A DNA stretch of 64,000 nucleotides. Origin: Patiriisocius sp047731265. GTDB lineage: Bacteria > Bacteroidota > Bacteroidia > Flavobacteriales > Flavobacteriaceae. The translations under genes were made by a program, and so were the position numbers. The stretch lies in the NCBI RefSeq assembly GCF_047731265.1, contig NZ_CP159835.1, positions 2,542,001-2,606,000 of the forward strand, in the 5' to 3' direction. The notes beneath the pieces were generated by a model. That model saw only the letters and a list, made by a program, of their open reading frames with translations. It was not told the DNA's origin and did not search any database. Positions 34,843 through 43,125 of the stretch are shown in pieces (position 1 is the first letter of the stretch; each line of letters begins with the position of its first letter).

Positions 34843-35160
34843 TTAAGAGACTTTTCTATGGAATAAATCCCAGTTGGAGTTCATTTTAAGAACCTCACCA
34901 AGTTGCTTAATGGGATAGAGGTACACTTCACCAATCACGGTAAATGGTATAACACCAGATTCCCTATATTTTATTATAGTGTTAGGAGATAGACCAAATT
35001 TTATTTTAAGGTCTTTGTTACGGTAGTAACCTACTTTGTTTGTGGGTGTTTTTTTGTTGAGGGTTTTCTCAATAATAACCAGTTTGTTTAAAACTGGATT
35101 TAATAGACTTTGAAGTTTGTCTATTGATACTAAAACTAATTGTTTTTCATTATTCATCAT
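34843..35160 (-). CDS. Excisionase-like helix-turn-helix protein (105 aa)
   Basis: An N-terminal coiled segment (LQSLLNPVLNKLVIIEKTLN) precedes an HTH_17/MerR-type domain: YRNKDLKIKFGLSPNTIIKYRE, then GVIPFTVIGEVYLYPIKQL. This form is typical of Bacteroidota element proteins that act as excisionase or activator next to a tyrosine integrase. About 55 bp upstream of its start are tandem AGGATTCCCT repeats that also occur before the integrase, so both genes may answer to the same regulator. Confidence 0.8.
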   Translation of the reverse strand: MMNNEKQLVLVSIDKLQSLLNPVLNKLVIIEKTLNKKTPTNKVGYYRNKDLKIKFGLSPNTIIKYRESGVIPFTVIGEVYLYPIKQLGEVLKMNSNWDLFHRKVS

Positions 35161-35213
35161 AATATGTTTTTTTTATTATGATGTAAAATTACAGCGACAA
35201 GCCCTGCATATCT

Positions 35214-35235
35214 AAGGATTCCCTAGGATTCCCTC
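35214..35235. repeat. Tandem AGGATTCCCT repeats before the excisionase-like gene
   Basis: Two adjacent AGGATTCCCT copies, 54 bp upstream of the HTH gene start and overlapping the end of the 35223 gene. Near-identical copies occur 57 bp upstream of the integrase start. Confidence 0.6.
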
Positions 35236-36212
35236 CCTGTAATTTCCTCTAATCTCGATTCAAATTTTTCTATTAAGTTTTCTAGTAATTCTATTTCATC
35301 ATCATTTACTTCCCTATTATTTAAGGCTGTAAATTGTTTCTTAATATCTCCAACTCTAGTTAGATTATTATTGTGCTTGTAATAGATATTTGAACTATTT
35401 ATAAATGCTTTTAGCTTTGTTTGAGAATTATGTATATTATCAGTATCCGTTTTAATTACTTTTAATTCATGAAGTGTATGAAAGAATATAGCTATATCCT
35501 TTTTTGACATGGCGAATTCAAGTTTGACCCCATTAGGATTATTAATGATTTCATCTAATTCAGTTTTATTATCATCTGAAAAGTCTTCTAATTTTTGAAT
35601 CACAGATAACAAACTATCCAATTTATATGCGATTTCTTTAACCATTTGGATGTGTAATGTTATAATATAAGATAAGTGAGCTTTGGCATATATAGAGTTT
35701 AATTCTGATTCTTCAATATTATAATTTTTAACTAGCAAAACATTGAGTTCTTCTTGTTTCAAAGATTCATCAAAACCTATATCAAAAAAGCCTTTAATAA
35801 TTTCAAGAATATATTCTGCTCTATCGTCAAATTGGTTTGTGGGATTGGGTAGTTTTAATATTAAAGCCTCTTTTAGAGGAGCCACCTTTGGGAAAACGAT
35901 TTCAGCATCCCAGTTATGCCTAGAATAATCAAGTGAAGAGTAGTCTTCATAATTAAACTTAGTAAGTTCCTCATAAGTATTAATTACATCTTGATAAATA
36001 ACACTTAAAAATTTGAGATGGTTGTTTGCATCATAATTAATATTCTTATCAAGTAGCTTTTCTATTTTTTTAAGTTGTTTAGAAAAGTAGTTAGGCTGTA
36101 AATCTGTAACCCATTTGTTATTGTATCTATAATTTTCAACAGATAGATTAAATGTTATGTTTAAAGCAATTGACTTACTTATTAAATCATTCAGTTTAGC
36201 TAATTGTTGCAT
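35223..36212 (-). CDS. Hypothetical protein between integrase and excisionase (329 aa)
   Basis: A soluble helical protein, MQQLAKLNDLISKSIALNIT onward, with no signal peptide. The C-terminal part (MSKKDIAIFFHTLHELKVIK, then KAFINSSNIYYKHNNNLT) weakly recalls the end of RteC-type regulators from Bacteroides conjugative transposons (a T-K-x2-L-x-x-L-I-YALH-like phrase). That would suit a gene between integrase and excisionase, but the match is only by eye. Its stop overlaps the AGGATTCCCT repeats. Confidence 0.6.
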   Translation of the reverse strand: MQQLAKLNDLISKSIALNITFNLSVENYRYNNKWVTDLQPNYFSKQLKKIEKLLDKNINYDANNHLKFLSVIYQDVINTYEELTKFNYEDYSSLDYSRHNWDAEIVFPKVAPLKEALILKLPNPTNQFDDRAEYILEIIKGFFDIGFDESLKQEELNVLLVKNYNIEESELNSIYAKAHLSYIITLHIQMVKEIAYKLDSLLSVIQKLEDFSDDNKTELDEIINNPNGVKLEFAMSKKDIAIFFHTLHELKVIKTDTDNIHNSQTKLKAFINSSNIYYKHNNNLTRVGDIKKQFTALNNREVNDDEIELLENLIEKFESRLEEITGRES

Positions 36213-36228
36213 GAGAATATTTTAAATT

Positions 36229-36253
36229 AAAAAAAGCCCTAGTTAAAGGGCTT
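36229..36253 (-). terminator. Integrase terminator
   Basis: Stem AAGCCCT / AGGGCTT with a 6-base loop and a T-run on the minus strand, starting 23 bp after the integrase stop. It separates the integrase transcript from the next gene. Confidence 0.7.
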
Positions 36254-36275
36254 CTAAATTAAATAAATTATTGGA

Positions 36276-37496
36276 CTAAGCGAATTTTAGACTTAATTTA
36301 TCCATATCTTTTTTCACATTTGAATCTAAAACTTTAGCATAATGCTGGGTCATTTTTATGCTAGTATGCCCCATCATTTTGGAAACGTTTTCTATACCTA
36401 CACCATTACCTAGAGTAACTGTTGTAGCAAAAGTATGTCTGGCTACATAATGTGTGAGCTTCTTGTCTATTTGACATAAATCGCCTATTTCTTTCAGATA
36501 TTCGTTCACCTTCTGATTACTAATTTTTGGAAGGAGTCTCTCACCACCTAGATTTGAGTATTTATCAATAATTCTTTTTACAGTTGGTAAGATTGGAACA
36601 TTAGTTGGAATATTAGTTTTTGCTCGATTAGTTTTCAACCATAGGGTACCTTCAGAATCCTTTATTACATTTTTCTTAGTTAAGTTTTGAACATCAATAG
36701 GAGCGTAACTGGTGTAACAAGAAAAAAGAAAGATATCTCTGACTCTATTTAATCTTCCTGTATGAAAGACTTTATTTTGAATCCTCTCAAGTTCATCTTT
36801 AGTAAGAAACACAGCTTCTTTAATATCAAGTTTTTCATCGTAAGCTAAAAATGGATTGGTAGTAATTATATTGCGTTTAATTCCATAATAACAAACTGTT
36901 TTGAAACATTGGAAGTACTTTACCACTGAATTATGGCTTATACCAACTTTGTAATTAAAAGATGATTCATATTTAAGGAAAGATTCGAGATTGTAAACAA
37001 ATTGATTGTCAATATCACTTATACTGAAAGACGTTTTTCCATGTTTCTTATTTATATAGTTACATAATAAATCTTTAGCTCTACTATACTTTTGTAAAGA
37101 AGCTTTAGAGCGTTCACCAGCTTCAAATTTCTTTTTAAAGTATTCGTTATGCTTTTTAAATAGTGTGAGAATATCAATATCTCCTAGTTTCATATACTTA
37201 CCATTAAGTCTATTCTTAATATCAGATAATGTAGCGTCTGGATTGATTCGAGAAAGTTCAAAGTAAATAGATTCAATTTTATTCTCCAGCACATCAATAG
37301 CGGTCTTACAGTTCTTTTCAGTATTCAAACGGAGCTTATTCCTTAGCTTATTGGTAAAATCCCACCTCTCTTTACAGATATTTTTACCTGTACTCAACGT
37401 TGTTGTCTTACCCAGTAACTTAATTTTAGCATAAATAGGTGATTCACCGTTGCTGTTTTGTTTGTCTGTTTTTAAATAGAAAAATGTTTTAATCAT
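36276..37496 (-). CDS. Tyrosine integrase of the tRNA-Ser element
   Basis: A 406-residue phage-type tyrosine recombinase. The N-terminal arm-binding part (MIKTFFYLKTDKQNSNGESP) and the SAM-like core-binding domain (near SKASLQKYSRAKDLLCNYIN) precede the catalytic domain. Visible catalytic residues: THYVARHTFAT (His and Arg of the HxxR box), MMGHTSIKMTQHYAKV (His and nucleophile Tyr). The first Arg box reads CYTSYAPIDVQNL, without the usual GLR arginine, as in many Bacteroidota element integrases. It lies 240 bp from the tRNA and is transcribed away from it. Confidence 0.92.
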   Translation of the reverse strand: MIKTFFYLKTDKQNSNGESPIYAKIKLLGKTTTLSTGKNICKERWDFTNKLRNKLRLNTEKNCKTAIDVLENKIESIYFELSRINPDATLSDIKNRLNGKYMKLGDIDILTLFKKHNEYFKKKFEAGERSKASLQKYSRAKDLLCNYINKKHGKTSFSISDIDNQFVYNLESFLKYESSFNYKVGISHNSVVKYFQCFKTVCYYGIKRNIITTNPFLAYDEKLDIKEAVFLTKDELERIQNKVFHTGRLNRVRDIFLFSCYTSYAPIDVQNLTKKNVIKDSEGTLWLKTNRAKTNIPTNVPILPTVKRIIDKYSNLGGERLLPKISNQKVNEYLKEIGDLCQIDKKLTHYVARHTFATTVTLGNGVGIENVSKMMGHTSIKMTQHYAKVLDSNVKKDMDKLSLKFA

Positions 37497-37550
37497 AGTT
37501 TTACTAATTTAATGTTAGCTAAAATTATCAGTAAAACAGGATGTTAGCTA

Positions 37551-37571
37551 GGGATTCCCTAGGATTCCCTC
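37551..37571. repeat. AGGATTCCCT-type repeats before the integrase
   Basis: GGGATTCC and AGGATTCCCT side by side, 55 to 75 bp upstream of the integrase start. This matches the repeats at 35214-35235 in sequence and in distance from the start codon. Confidence 0.6.
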
Positions 37572-37578
37572 AAGAAAT

Positions 37579-37625
37579 AGTTACCCTTATTATCACAAAA
37601 TGTAAGGGTAACCTATAGGGTAACT
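37579..37625. repeat. Right-end cluster of TAGGGTAAC repeats
   Basis: Three copies: one inverted (AGTTACCCTTA, 37579-37589) and two direct (TAAGGGTAAC 37603-37612, TAGGGTAACT 37616-37625). The motif is the same as at the left end, suggesting integrase arm sites. Confidence 0.6.
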
Positions 37626-37670
37626 TAACTTTGATATATAATGTGTATTATGATTATATATAAAAAACAA

Positions 37671-37703
37671 AAAACCCTCTAAACATAATGTTTAAAGGGT
37701 TTT
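37671..37703 (-). terminator. Element-supplied terminator for tRNA-Ser
   Basis: A hairpin (AAAACCCT...AGGGTTTT with an inner AAACAT/ATGTTT stem) with a strong T-run on the minus strand, 34 bp beyond the tRNA 3' end and inside the element. It appears to replace the tRNA terminator that the insertion displaced to 13995. Confidence 0.75.
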
Positions 37704-37735
37704 GACTTTTTAAGTGTCAAATGACTACTTAATCA

Positions 37736-37748
37736 GCGGAGAGTAAGG
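37736..37748. repeat. Right attachment site (attR core)
   Basis: GCGGAGAGTAAGG, the 3' end of tRNA-Ser plus one flanking base; an identical copy lies at 14030-14042. Identity between the two flanks stops at the next bases. Confidence 0.8.
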
Positions 37749-37821
37749 GATTCGAACCCCTGGAGGTGTGACCCTCAACAGTTTTCAAGACTGCCGCATT
37801 CGACCACTCTGCCAACTCTCC
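37737..37821 (-). tRNA. tRNA-Ser(TGA)
   Basis: The minus strand folds as a class II tRNA of 85 nt with discriminator G: acceptor arms GGAGAGT / ACTCTCC, a D arm, an anticodon loop CTTGAAA (anticodon TGA, reading UCA), a long variable arm (GAGGGTCACACCTC) and a T arm GGGGTTCGAATCCC. No CCA is encoded. Its 3' end serves as the attachment site of the element. Confidence 0.95.
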
Positions 37822-37972
37822 TATAATTGCAGTGTCAAGTATTCCTTGATTGCGGATGCAAATATACTATCCTTTTTTAAAATTCAAATGATATTTATAG
37901 ATTTTTTGAGCCTGTTTTATTTAGTCTAAAAAGATACATTACAGATGTGAGTTTTAAGACTCTTAAGGGCTC

Positions 37973-38863
37973 TTAATCTTCATCAAGCCCCTTAATAAAC
38001 TTGAATCTCTTATGTGTCCAGAAGTAAAATTCAGGTGCTATTTCTATTTGTTTTTGAAGTAAATTTGCGAACTTATCAGTAAGCTCAAAGTCTTTGTAAT
38101 CATTGGGGTTTTCAGTTATGACTGTAAATGTTGCTTCGTAGTACCCTCGCTTTACTTTTGTAACTCCTAAAAAAACCAATGGTAGATTGTGTTCTTTTGC
38201 TATCGATTCAACACCAATAAAAAATGGAGTCTTTACACTAAAAAAAGGAGCCCAATGTTTATTTCTGTCATTTGAAGGAGACTGGTCCATAATAAAACCA
38301 AACATTGCAGCCCGCTTTTGTTTCTCCTTTAGTACTTCAGCAATTTTTGCCTTTGCCTCTTTATTTATTACGAGCGTCGTTTTCCACTTGCCACGAATGT
38401 CACGCATCATTTTATCAAAATACTTGTTTTTAATCTTTTTATAAATTGCGTAGCCATTATTATCATAATATGTGTTCATTGATAGGATCCACTCATAACT
38501 TGCATAATGACCTAAACAAAGAATCATATCTCTATTATTATTTAAATACTGTCCGGCCACGTCCATATTTTTAAAGACATATCGTTTGTTCATTTCGGCC
38601 TCTGAAATTCCCATCGTTTTAATCATCTCAATGAATAAATCACAGAAATGGTGATAGAATTTTTTTTCTATCGTCTTGAGTTTTTCTTCGGAAATATCTG
38701 GGTACGCAATCTTAATATTTTTTCGGACTACCGCTTTTCTATAACCAATAATACGATAGGTCAGCACATAAAGAACATCTGAAAAAAAGTACAAGACCCT
38801 AAGTGGAAATCTCGATAGCACCCAAATCAAAGGATACACTAAAATAAAAATGAATAACTGCAT
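37973..38863 (-). CDS. Lipid A biosynthesis acyltransferase (LpxL/HtrB family)
   Basis: An inner-membrane lysophospholipid/lipid A acyltransferase. An N-terminal membrane anchor (LFIFILVYPLIWVLSRFP) is followed by the acyltransferase domain with the active-site box ILCLGHYASYEW (HxxxxE-type, His118), then FGFIMDQSPSNDRNKHWAPF and the end FYFWTHKRFKF (usually W-x-H-R-R-F). At 296 residues it is typical. In this family the enzyme adds a secondary acyl chain to lipid A on the cytoplasmic face. It is the first chromosomal gene right of the tRNA. Confidence 0.85.
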   Translation of the reverse strand: MQLFIFILVYPLIWVLSRFPLRVLYFFSDVLYVLTYRIIGYRKAVVRKNIKIAYPDISEEKLKTIEKKFYHHFCDLFIEMIKTMGISEAEMNKRYVFKNMDVAGQYLNNNRDMILCLGHYASYEWILSMNTYYDNNGYAIYKKIKNKYFDKMMRDIRGKWKTTLVINKEAKAKIAEVLKEKQKRAAMFGFIMDQSPSNDRNKHWAPFFSVKTPFFIGVESIAKEHNLPLVFLGVTKVKRGYYEATFTVITENPNDYKDFELTDKFANLLQKQIEIAPEFYFWTHKRFKFIKGLDED

Positions 38864-38922
38864 AAAAGTATAATATCAAACGAGACAAATATAGACAACT
38901 ACAAGTGAATTCTGAATAAAAC

Positions 38923-39111
38923 TTACCGGGCTAGATTCACTTTTTCATCTCGCGCTGCTAAGTCCACAATAGTTTCCTTTAGAATAAAGCAGCTAAAGTC
39001 TATCGTATCTGGAGTTTTTGTAATTCCAGGCGATACTCCAGAAAACTCTTGTGAAAGTGAACTGGTTATTGCTACTGCTATAAAGAGTATTGTAGTTATT
39101 ATTGTTTTCAT
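38923..39111 (-). CDS. Small exported hypothetical protein (62 aa)
   Basis: A signal peptide (MKTIITTILFIAVAITSSLSQ) makes up a third of the protein. The rest (EFSGVSPGITKTPDTIDFS, a single cysteine, KETIVDLAARDEKVNLAR) belongs to no family I know. A signal peptide with clean start context supports expression. It stands alone between the acyltransferase and the next membrane protein. Confidence 0.5.
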   Translation of the reverse strand: MKTIITTILFIAVAITSSLSQEFSGVSPGITKTPDTIDFSCFILKETIVDLAARDEKVNLAR

Positions 39112-39223
39112 ATTTGTTAAATTTTAGACACAAGCGTCTTAGCCAAATATTATTTAGCCTTATTGTATTGAAAAAAAATGGTGTTTTTAATTTGTCAACG
39201 GAAGCTGTTTCCTGTAGCGTTGA

Positions 39224-39676
39224 CTATAGCATGTTTCCAGCAGCTTTAACCTGAGCATCTTTGTTGCGGCCTATAATTGAACCCAGTACCATCCCGCCAA
39301 TTAAACCTAAAGAAATACCCAATGATTTTTCTAAATTAGATAGAATAGCAACTCCAAATACCAAACCGAATGACAGTCCTAAACCGCCATATAAGTTCGT
39401 ATAATACCTTTTAGGAGTTAGCGACAATGAGTCTTTTAAGTACTTTTCGAATTCTGTGAGTGCTTTCTTAAAGTATTTTTTTCTGTTGGTAGGACTTGAT
39501 TTTAAATGTAAACGATCAAGCGCTGTTTCAATGGATTGCATTTCATCTTTTGAGAATGCTCTATTTTTCAATCTGCTTAGCAGAGGAAGGAATTTTTCAT
39601 ACACCTTGACTTCAGGTTTATTAATTGTTTCGGTCTTCAAACTTTCAAAAAAGTTATACGCTTCTTGTAGTGTCAT
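39224..39676 (-). CDS. Hypothetical membrane protein (150 aa)
   Basis: A helical cytoplasmic part of about 95 residues (MTLQEAYNFFESLKTETINK, then FSKDEMQSIETALDRLHL) precedes two glycine-rich membrane helices (YGGLGLSFGLVFGVAILSNL and SLGISLGLIGGMVLGSIIGR). The glycine-zipper character of the second helix suggests oligomerisation in the membrane. No family assignment. It is monocistronic by position. Confidence 0.65.
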   Translation of the reverse strand: MTLQEAYNFFESLKTETINKPEVKVYEKFLPLLSRLKNRAFSKDEMQSIETALDRLHLKSSPTNRKKYFKKALTEFEKYLKDSLSLTPKRYYTNLYGGLGLSFGLVFGVAILSNLEKSLGISLGLIGGMVLGSIIGRNKDAQVKAAGNML

Positions 39677-39851
39677 AATTTGAGTGTTTTATTGGTTAGT
39701 GGTGAGAAATACAATTTATTACAGTTGCGTCTACTTTATTTGTGTAATCTTTATTGGTTTTGGATCGTTATTGGCTTATTTAAGAGGAAATCTTGATGAG
39801 AATTGGTCAATAGAATAAAAAATAAAACACATCAATTTATTTCCAAATGAA

Positions 39852-41117
39852 TTATTCTTTGGGATATTTGCTAATATCCTTATGCTGCCAAATAAGATTA
39901 ATAACACTCCAACTGCCATCGAGTTTTATCAATTGTAAATATTCTATCCAATTATCAGACACTAGCTTTACTGTAGAGATTCTGTTATAAATATCAAGAA
40001 TTATTACTTGGTTGTTCGGTTTTAGCGGGAATTTAGTGTTCGATTTGTTCCACGAGGTCGCAAATTTTATCATTTGTTCTTTAGAAGTTGCTTGAGCAAA
40101 TTCCTTTTTAGTATTCCTGTCCCAACCTATGGTTATTTTATTTAAACTATCATTCATTACTTCTGTCATTAGGTTTGGATTTAAATCTTGTAAAGCAATT
40201 AAATAACCCAATGAGATTCTTTTAATTTCTGTAGAATCTGTTTTAGTGGCTTTTGAGGCTATCGCTATAGTTGTGTTTGAAGGAACTTCTCTTTTTCGAA
40301 TTCTTTTTTTGTTTGTGTCAAACTGCTCAAGACCAATTTGATTTCCAATGGTATCATATTTCTTTTCACCATAAGCAAAACCCCACTGATTCATCACCAA
40401 TTCATCTTTTGCATTATGGTAACTATACGTGGAATGATTTCCATTAATATCAAATATATCTTGATATGATGCGGTGCCTTTATCATTTTCAATAACTTTT
40501 AAATTTTCGTCTAAATTATAATGAGCTTTAGCAACTCCATTATTGTCTAATAAAATACCAGTGGTGCCAAATTTAAAGTAGGGTGATAATGAGATCGCTT
40601 CATTATTTAGATTAAACCGCTTTTCAATAATTAACTTCTTGTGTTTGTTCCATTGGTATTTGGCTATTTCCCAATTAGACTCCATTGGTTTATTTTCTGC
40701 ATCAAAAAACTGAAGTTTAGTTTTAAATCCTTTATCATTATAGGTATAAACTTCTTTATAAACATCTCTGTCATTTGTAATGGGTTTCCTGTTTTTATCA
40801 AAAAACGTTCTAATTTCTTGACCTTGGGGATACCTAATTAGTACTTTGTAAACTCCTAAAGAAGCTAAAGGATGTTGTCTTTCTGTATGGTAATGGTTAT
40901 TTATAATTTCTATTATTCTATTTACAGTATCATATTTAAAAATATAATGCGAAGTTGATTCTGCCAATTCACTATCTATTGGATAGGTTCCCGCTAAATC
41001 TATATATGGCGATACGTGGTTATATCGTAGGTGCCTAAAAAATTCGGGATTAGAAATGTTTTGAGCAAAAGATGATGAGCTGATTAGTAGTACTATAAGT
41101 AGCTTTAATGTTTTCAT
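39852..41117 (-). CDS. Exported protein with YD/WG-like repeats
   Basis: I start it at the ATG at 41117, which opens a signal peptide (MKTLKLLIVLLISSSSFAQ); a longer frame from 41267 only adds non-signal residues. The mature protein has several repeats of the type Y-x-D-x-x-G-x-x-x-x-x-x-x-F-D (VYTYNDKGFKTKLQFFDAEN, then YDTIGNQIGLEQFDTNKKRI), as in YD-repeat or WG-repeat proteins of Bacteroidota. The last 120 residues form a different domain (KEFAQATSKEQMIKFATSWN onward), possibly SnoaL/NTF2-like. Function unknown. Confidence 0.6.
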   Translation of the reverse strand: MKTLKLLIVLLISSSSFAQNISNPEFFRHLRYNHVSPYIDLAGTYPIDSELAESTSHYIFKYDTVNRIIEIINNHYHTERQHPLASLGVYKVLIRYPQGQEIRTFFDKNRKPITNDRDVYKEVYTYNDKGFKTKLQFFDAENKPMESNWEIAKYQWNKHKKLIIEKRFNLNNEAISLSPYFKFGTTGILLDNNGVAKAHYNLDENLKVIENDKGTASYQDIFDINGNHSTYSYHNAKDELVMNQWGFAYGEKKYDTIGNQIGLEQFDTNKKRIRKREVPSNTTIAIASKATKTDSTEIKRISLGYLIALQDLNPNLMTEVMNDSLNKITIGWDRNTKKEFAQATSKEQMIKFATSWNKSNTKFPLKPNNQVIILDIYNRISTVKLVSDNWIEYLQLIKLDGSWSVINLIWQHKDISKYPKE

Positions 41118-41317
41118 AATTAAGTTAAAATAGTTTAAGAGGTTTGCTAAAGTATCGGTCTTATAATGGTCACCCATTGGGATTTCTATGTCTCCAATTT
41201 CAATATCGTGTATAGTGTTCGCTGTAATATTTTGTTTATGCTCCATATAGGAGTAATGTATTCTCAAAAAACGAGTATCTAATTTTTTCCTAAACCAGTT
41301 ATGCCATTTTTAAGCAT

Positions 41318-41643
41318 TTAAGTGGATGCATCTTTAAGATGAATTCTACGATAGTCTTTTATACTTTCTATATAATTTACAGTGTCTAGCAATACCGTTA
41401 TATTCTTTTTATTGCATTGAATATATAAATGCTTCTTTTTAAATTATTCTTGAAGGTAGCTCAATTTTAGGTTTTACGCTATCTAAAAACAGCAAATCAA
41501 TAGTTTCGTTTTGTAAAACTGACTGCGCATCTATAGCAGATGCGCAAGAGGCCACAACCTTAAAATCATCTATGAGATATTTGTGTTTCAATAAGTTCTC
41601 TCGCCAAGTCTTTATCATCAATAATGAGGCAGTTACAAATCAT
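41318..41643 (-). pseudogene. Pseudogene of LytTR-type response regulator
   Basis: From an ATG at 41643 the frame reads MICNCLIIDDKDLARELIET, the start of a receiver domain; after a frameshift near 41580 it continues DDFKVVASCASAIDAQSVLQ and IDLLFLDSVKPK. Most of the protein is then missing, and a third fragment (KKNITVLLDTVNYIESIKDY then RRIHLKD) is the beginning of a LytTR DNA-binding domain, stopping at 41318. The gene is broken by frameshift, internal deletion and an early stop. It overlaps a kinase remnant by TAATG. Confidence 0.65.
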
Positions 41644-41925
41644 TAGAGGTTAGTTTTAAGCTTACTAAATAGGCATTGCTCTTATCTCCAAATAGCTAAA
41701 ACATAGGTTTTAGGGTATGTTAAATCGATTTGTTACTTTATGTTTTGTAAACCAATAGCATCGCGGTCCTTAGTGAAAATAGGCACATAATTACTAGGCT
41801 TAGTGTCTGTAATGCGAATGATTATAATTCTTGAATTACCCACAGTTACGTATGTCAATCTTGGCTTTATGCTTTCTTTCTTATTATATTGAGCATTTTC
41901 CCTGATAGTTAAATCATCTTTTACT
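41643..41925 (-). pseudogene. Pseudogene fragment of LytS-type sensor histidine kinase
   Basis: Only the C-terminal part remains: KPRLTYVTVGNSRIIIIRIT, then RDAIGLQNIK (the G2 box-like GLxNI), a stop, QIDLTYPKTYVLAIW, another stop and FSKLKTNL at the end. This is the tail of a His_kinase/HATPase protein of the LytS/YpdA class. It ended one base into the response regulator gene, as intact pairs often do, so a whole two-component operon has decayed here. Confidence 0.5.
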
Positions 41926-41949
41926 CTGACGAAATGATCATTTCGTCAG
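41926..41949. promoter_or_regulatory. 24-bp perfect palindrome (half-site CTGACGAAATGA)
   Basis: The half-site CTGACGAAATGA is followed directly by its exact complement, with no spacer, then TTTTT. It lies 55 bp before the DJ-1/PfpI gene. The symmetry and length suit a TetR/AcrR-type operator; the T-run would also allow a terminator role, but a stem with no loop makes that less likely. Confidence 0.55.
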
Positions 41950-42003
41950 TTTTTATGGGCTTCTTTAGGGTACTTCGCTGCATAATAATAAATTAAAAAT
42001 GTT

Positions 42004-43116
42004 ATGCTTAAAAAATATCCTAAACTTAAATGGGGACTAATCTCGGTAGTAAGTTTAATTATAGTCGTTATTTCTTTTGGAATATGGTTTGTGAGTTTAC
42101 TTCCCACAGGCGAAATGGAAGAAAGGTATAAAACACTAGAAACAAGTTCCATTGATACTATTCCCTATTTATTTGAGGATGTTATCCCCAAACGCGGAAA
42201 AATATTAGCCGTTGTTACCAGCACAAATACTATGGGAAGCAGCGGTAAAAGCACCGGATATGAATTAACAGAGTTGTCACGTGCCTATTATGTTTTTAAG
42301 GCGAATGGTTTTGAGGTAGCTATTGCAAGCCCATTAGGGGGTAAACCTCCAGTTGTTATTGACGACGATGACATGGGAAAGTTCGATCACGCGTTTTTAA
42401 ACGATTCCATTGCACAATATAAAACAAGCCATACGATTGCTATGAAAGATGTGGTTGCTGAAGAGTATCAAGCGGTGTTTTTTGTTGGAGGAAAAGGCGC
42501 CATGTTCGATTTTCCAGACAATAAAGCCATCCAATCTTTAGTGCGTGATTATTATCAATCTGGTAAGGTTATCGGTGCAGTTTGCCATGGACCAGCAGCA
42601 TTGGTAAATGTAACCTTGGATACCGGACGTCCCCTCATTGAAAACAAAAAAGTAAGTGGTTTTACAAACAAAGAAGAATTATTTTTAATCCCTGATGCAA
42701 AAACAATATTTCCTTTTCTTTTACAGGATAAATTGGCTGCTCAAGGAGCTCAATTTAATGAAGGCGCAATGTATTTGGAGAAAATTAGCCAGGATAAAAA
42801 CTTGGTAACCGGACAAAACCCTTGGTCTACTTGGCTATTGGCAGAAACTATGATTACTCAATTAGGATATACCCCAAAGTATAGACAAATTACTGCAGAA
42901 GAAAATGCTGTAAAAGTTTTGGAGGTTTATGAAAATCAAGGTCTTAAGAAAGCGAAGGCATTAATTGAGACCATGGCATCTCAAGAGAACACCCCAATGG
43001 CTAGAGATTTCATTGCCTCACACAGTATAATAGCTGCAATGCAAGGAGATATTGGACGCTTTTTTAGTCTGATTGGGTTGGTTTCTTACGCAAAAAGTAA
43101 ATCTAATAATGACTAA
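42004..43116 (+). CDS. DJ-1/PfpI family protein with membrane anchor
   Basis: A 370-residue protein: an N-terminal membrane helix (GLISVVSLIIVVISFGIWFV) and then a DJ-1/PfpI (class I glutamine amidotransferase-like) domain. It has the nucleophile elbow AVCHGPAALV with its Cys, the upstream acidic residue region (AIASPLGGKPPV) and GQNPWSTWLLAE near the end. A helical C-terminal extension of about 75 residues follows (KKAKALIETMASQENTPMAR). The family includes deglycases, chaperones and amidases. It is 9 bp before the amidohydrolase gene and likely co-transcribed with it; the palindrome before it may control both. Confidence 0.82.
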   Translation: MLKKYPKLKWGLISVVSLIIVVISFGIWFVSLLPTGEMEERYKTLETSSIDTIPYLFEDVIPKRGKILAVVTSTNTMGSSGKSTGYELTELSRAYYVFKANGFEVAIASPLGGKPPVVIDDDDMGKFDHAFLNDSIAQYKTSHTIAMKDVVAEEYQAVFFVGGKGAMFDFPDNKAIQSLVRDYYQSGKVIGAVCHGPAALVNVTLDTGRPLIENKKVSGFTNKEELFLIPDAKTIFPFLLQDKLAAQGAQFNEGAMYLEKISQDKNLVTGQNPWSTWLLAETMITQLGYTPKYRQITAEENAVKVLEVYENQGLKKAKALIETMASQENTPMARDFIASHSIIAAMQGDIGRFFSLIGLVSYAKSKSNND

Positions 43117-43125
43117 CTTTTTAAG

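Larger units (their letters stand above)
14030..37748. mobile_element. 23.7-kb integrative element in tRNA-Ser(TGA) carrying defence genes
   Basis: Bounded by the 13-bp repeat and by TAGGGTAAC-type repeats just inside each end. The tyrosine integrase (36276-37496) lies beside the tRNA, as is usual for tRNA-targeting elements. Contents from right to left: integrase, unknown protein, excisionase-like HTH, unknown protein, family-A-polymerase-like protein, RHH protein, defence cassette (17749-32241), small genes with a serine recombinase, and two cargo genes at the left end. No relaxase or conjugation genes are present, so the element is not self-transmissible; mobilisation in trans is possible. 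Confidence 0.82.
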
